Positions 25,114 through 25,151 of a stretch of 25,151 nucleotides of DNA are shown in pieces. This DNA comes from CAZNPL01 sp964574815 (lineage in GTDB: Bacteria; Planctomycetota; Phycisphaerae; UBA1845), in contig CAZNPL010000056.1 in the NCBI GenBank assembly GCA_964574815.1, forward strand, positions 1 to 25,151, in the 5' to 3' direction. The stretch's first letter is position 1; every line of letters begins with the position of its first letter. The notes below the pieces were generated by a model. That model saw only the letters and a program-made list of their open reading frames with translations, was not told where the DNA came from and searched no databases. The translations under genes were made by a program, and so were the position numbers.

Positions 25114-25151
25114 GCGAGCGCAGCTGGGTTTTCGCGCCCTGGCGGCCCGGT

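Overview
The window is GC-rich bacterial DNA, most likely from a planctomycete or another PVC-type or deep-branching environmental bacterium. This is inferred from the gene families: a sulfatase-fold lipoprotein, secreted cysteine-rich CTDC-repeat proteins, an exported S9 peptidase, and abundant nested-palindrome (REP-like) spacers. No rRNA or tRNA gene is visible, so the taxonomy is a guess; Myxococcota is the main alternative.

Left part (1-13242): a palindrome-rich spacer, then on the minus strand a two-gene exported pair, a tail-fibre-like surface protein (2195-4012) followed by a trypsin-like serine protease (478-2124). On the plus strand come a TauE/SafE-type membrane transporter (4481-5305) and a 72-residue putative lipoprotein (5461-5679). 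A minus-strand GNAT acetyltransferase (5827-6369) diverges from a plus-strand cluster of three: an alkaline-phosphatase-superfamily ('sulfatase-like') lipoprotein with Thr at the nucleophile position, a 62-residue RHH-like protein, and a three-TM membrane protein with an Oxa1/DUF106-like helical core. A hairpin-rich spacer follows, then an exported S9 prolyl-oligopeptidase-type enzyme (9838-11943), a strongly structured spacer that may encode an RNA (about 12172-12440), and an isochorismatase-fold protein lacking the catalytic Cys (12505-13242).

Right part (13891-25113) is the most interesting region. Three large modular proteins lie head-to-tail on the plus strand. They share a cysteine-rich CTDC-type repeat stalk, an Ig-like module with a CPGGTG motif, and an Asp-rich module, but each ends in a different predicted catalytic domain: a circularly permuted NlpC/P60-like cysteine hydrolase, a HEGGH zinc metallopeptidase, and a transglutaminase-like domain. 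Only the first has a signal peptide. The other two begin abruptly inside the repeat stalk and share a perfect 533-bp direct repeat. The first two are followed by small exported helical proteins: two tandem paralogues after the first, and one HEAT-repeat protein after the second. The third runs to the window edge.

This layout (one full-length secreted protein with downstream truncated cassettes, each with a shared 5' block, a swapped C-terminal domain and a following small gene) parallels polymorphic toxin/immunity loci with orphan modules (Rhs, CdiA). Here it would use peptidase-type effectors and periplasmic helical partners. The domain motifs and repeats are visible in the sequence; the effector/partner interpretation is inference.
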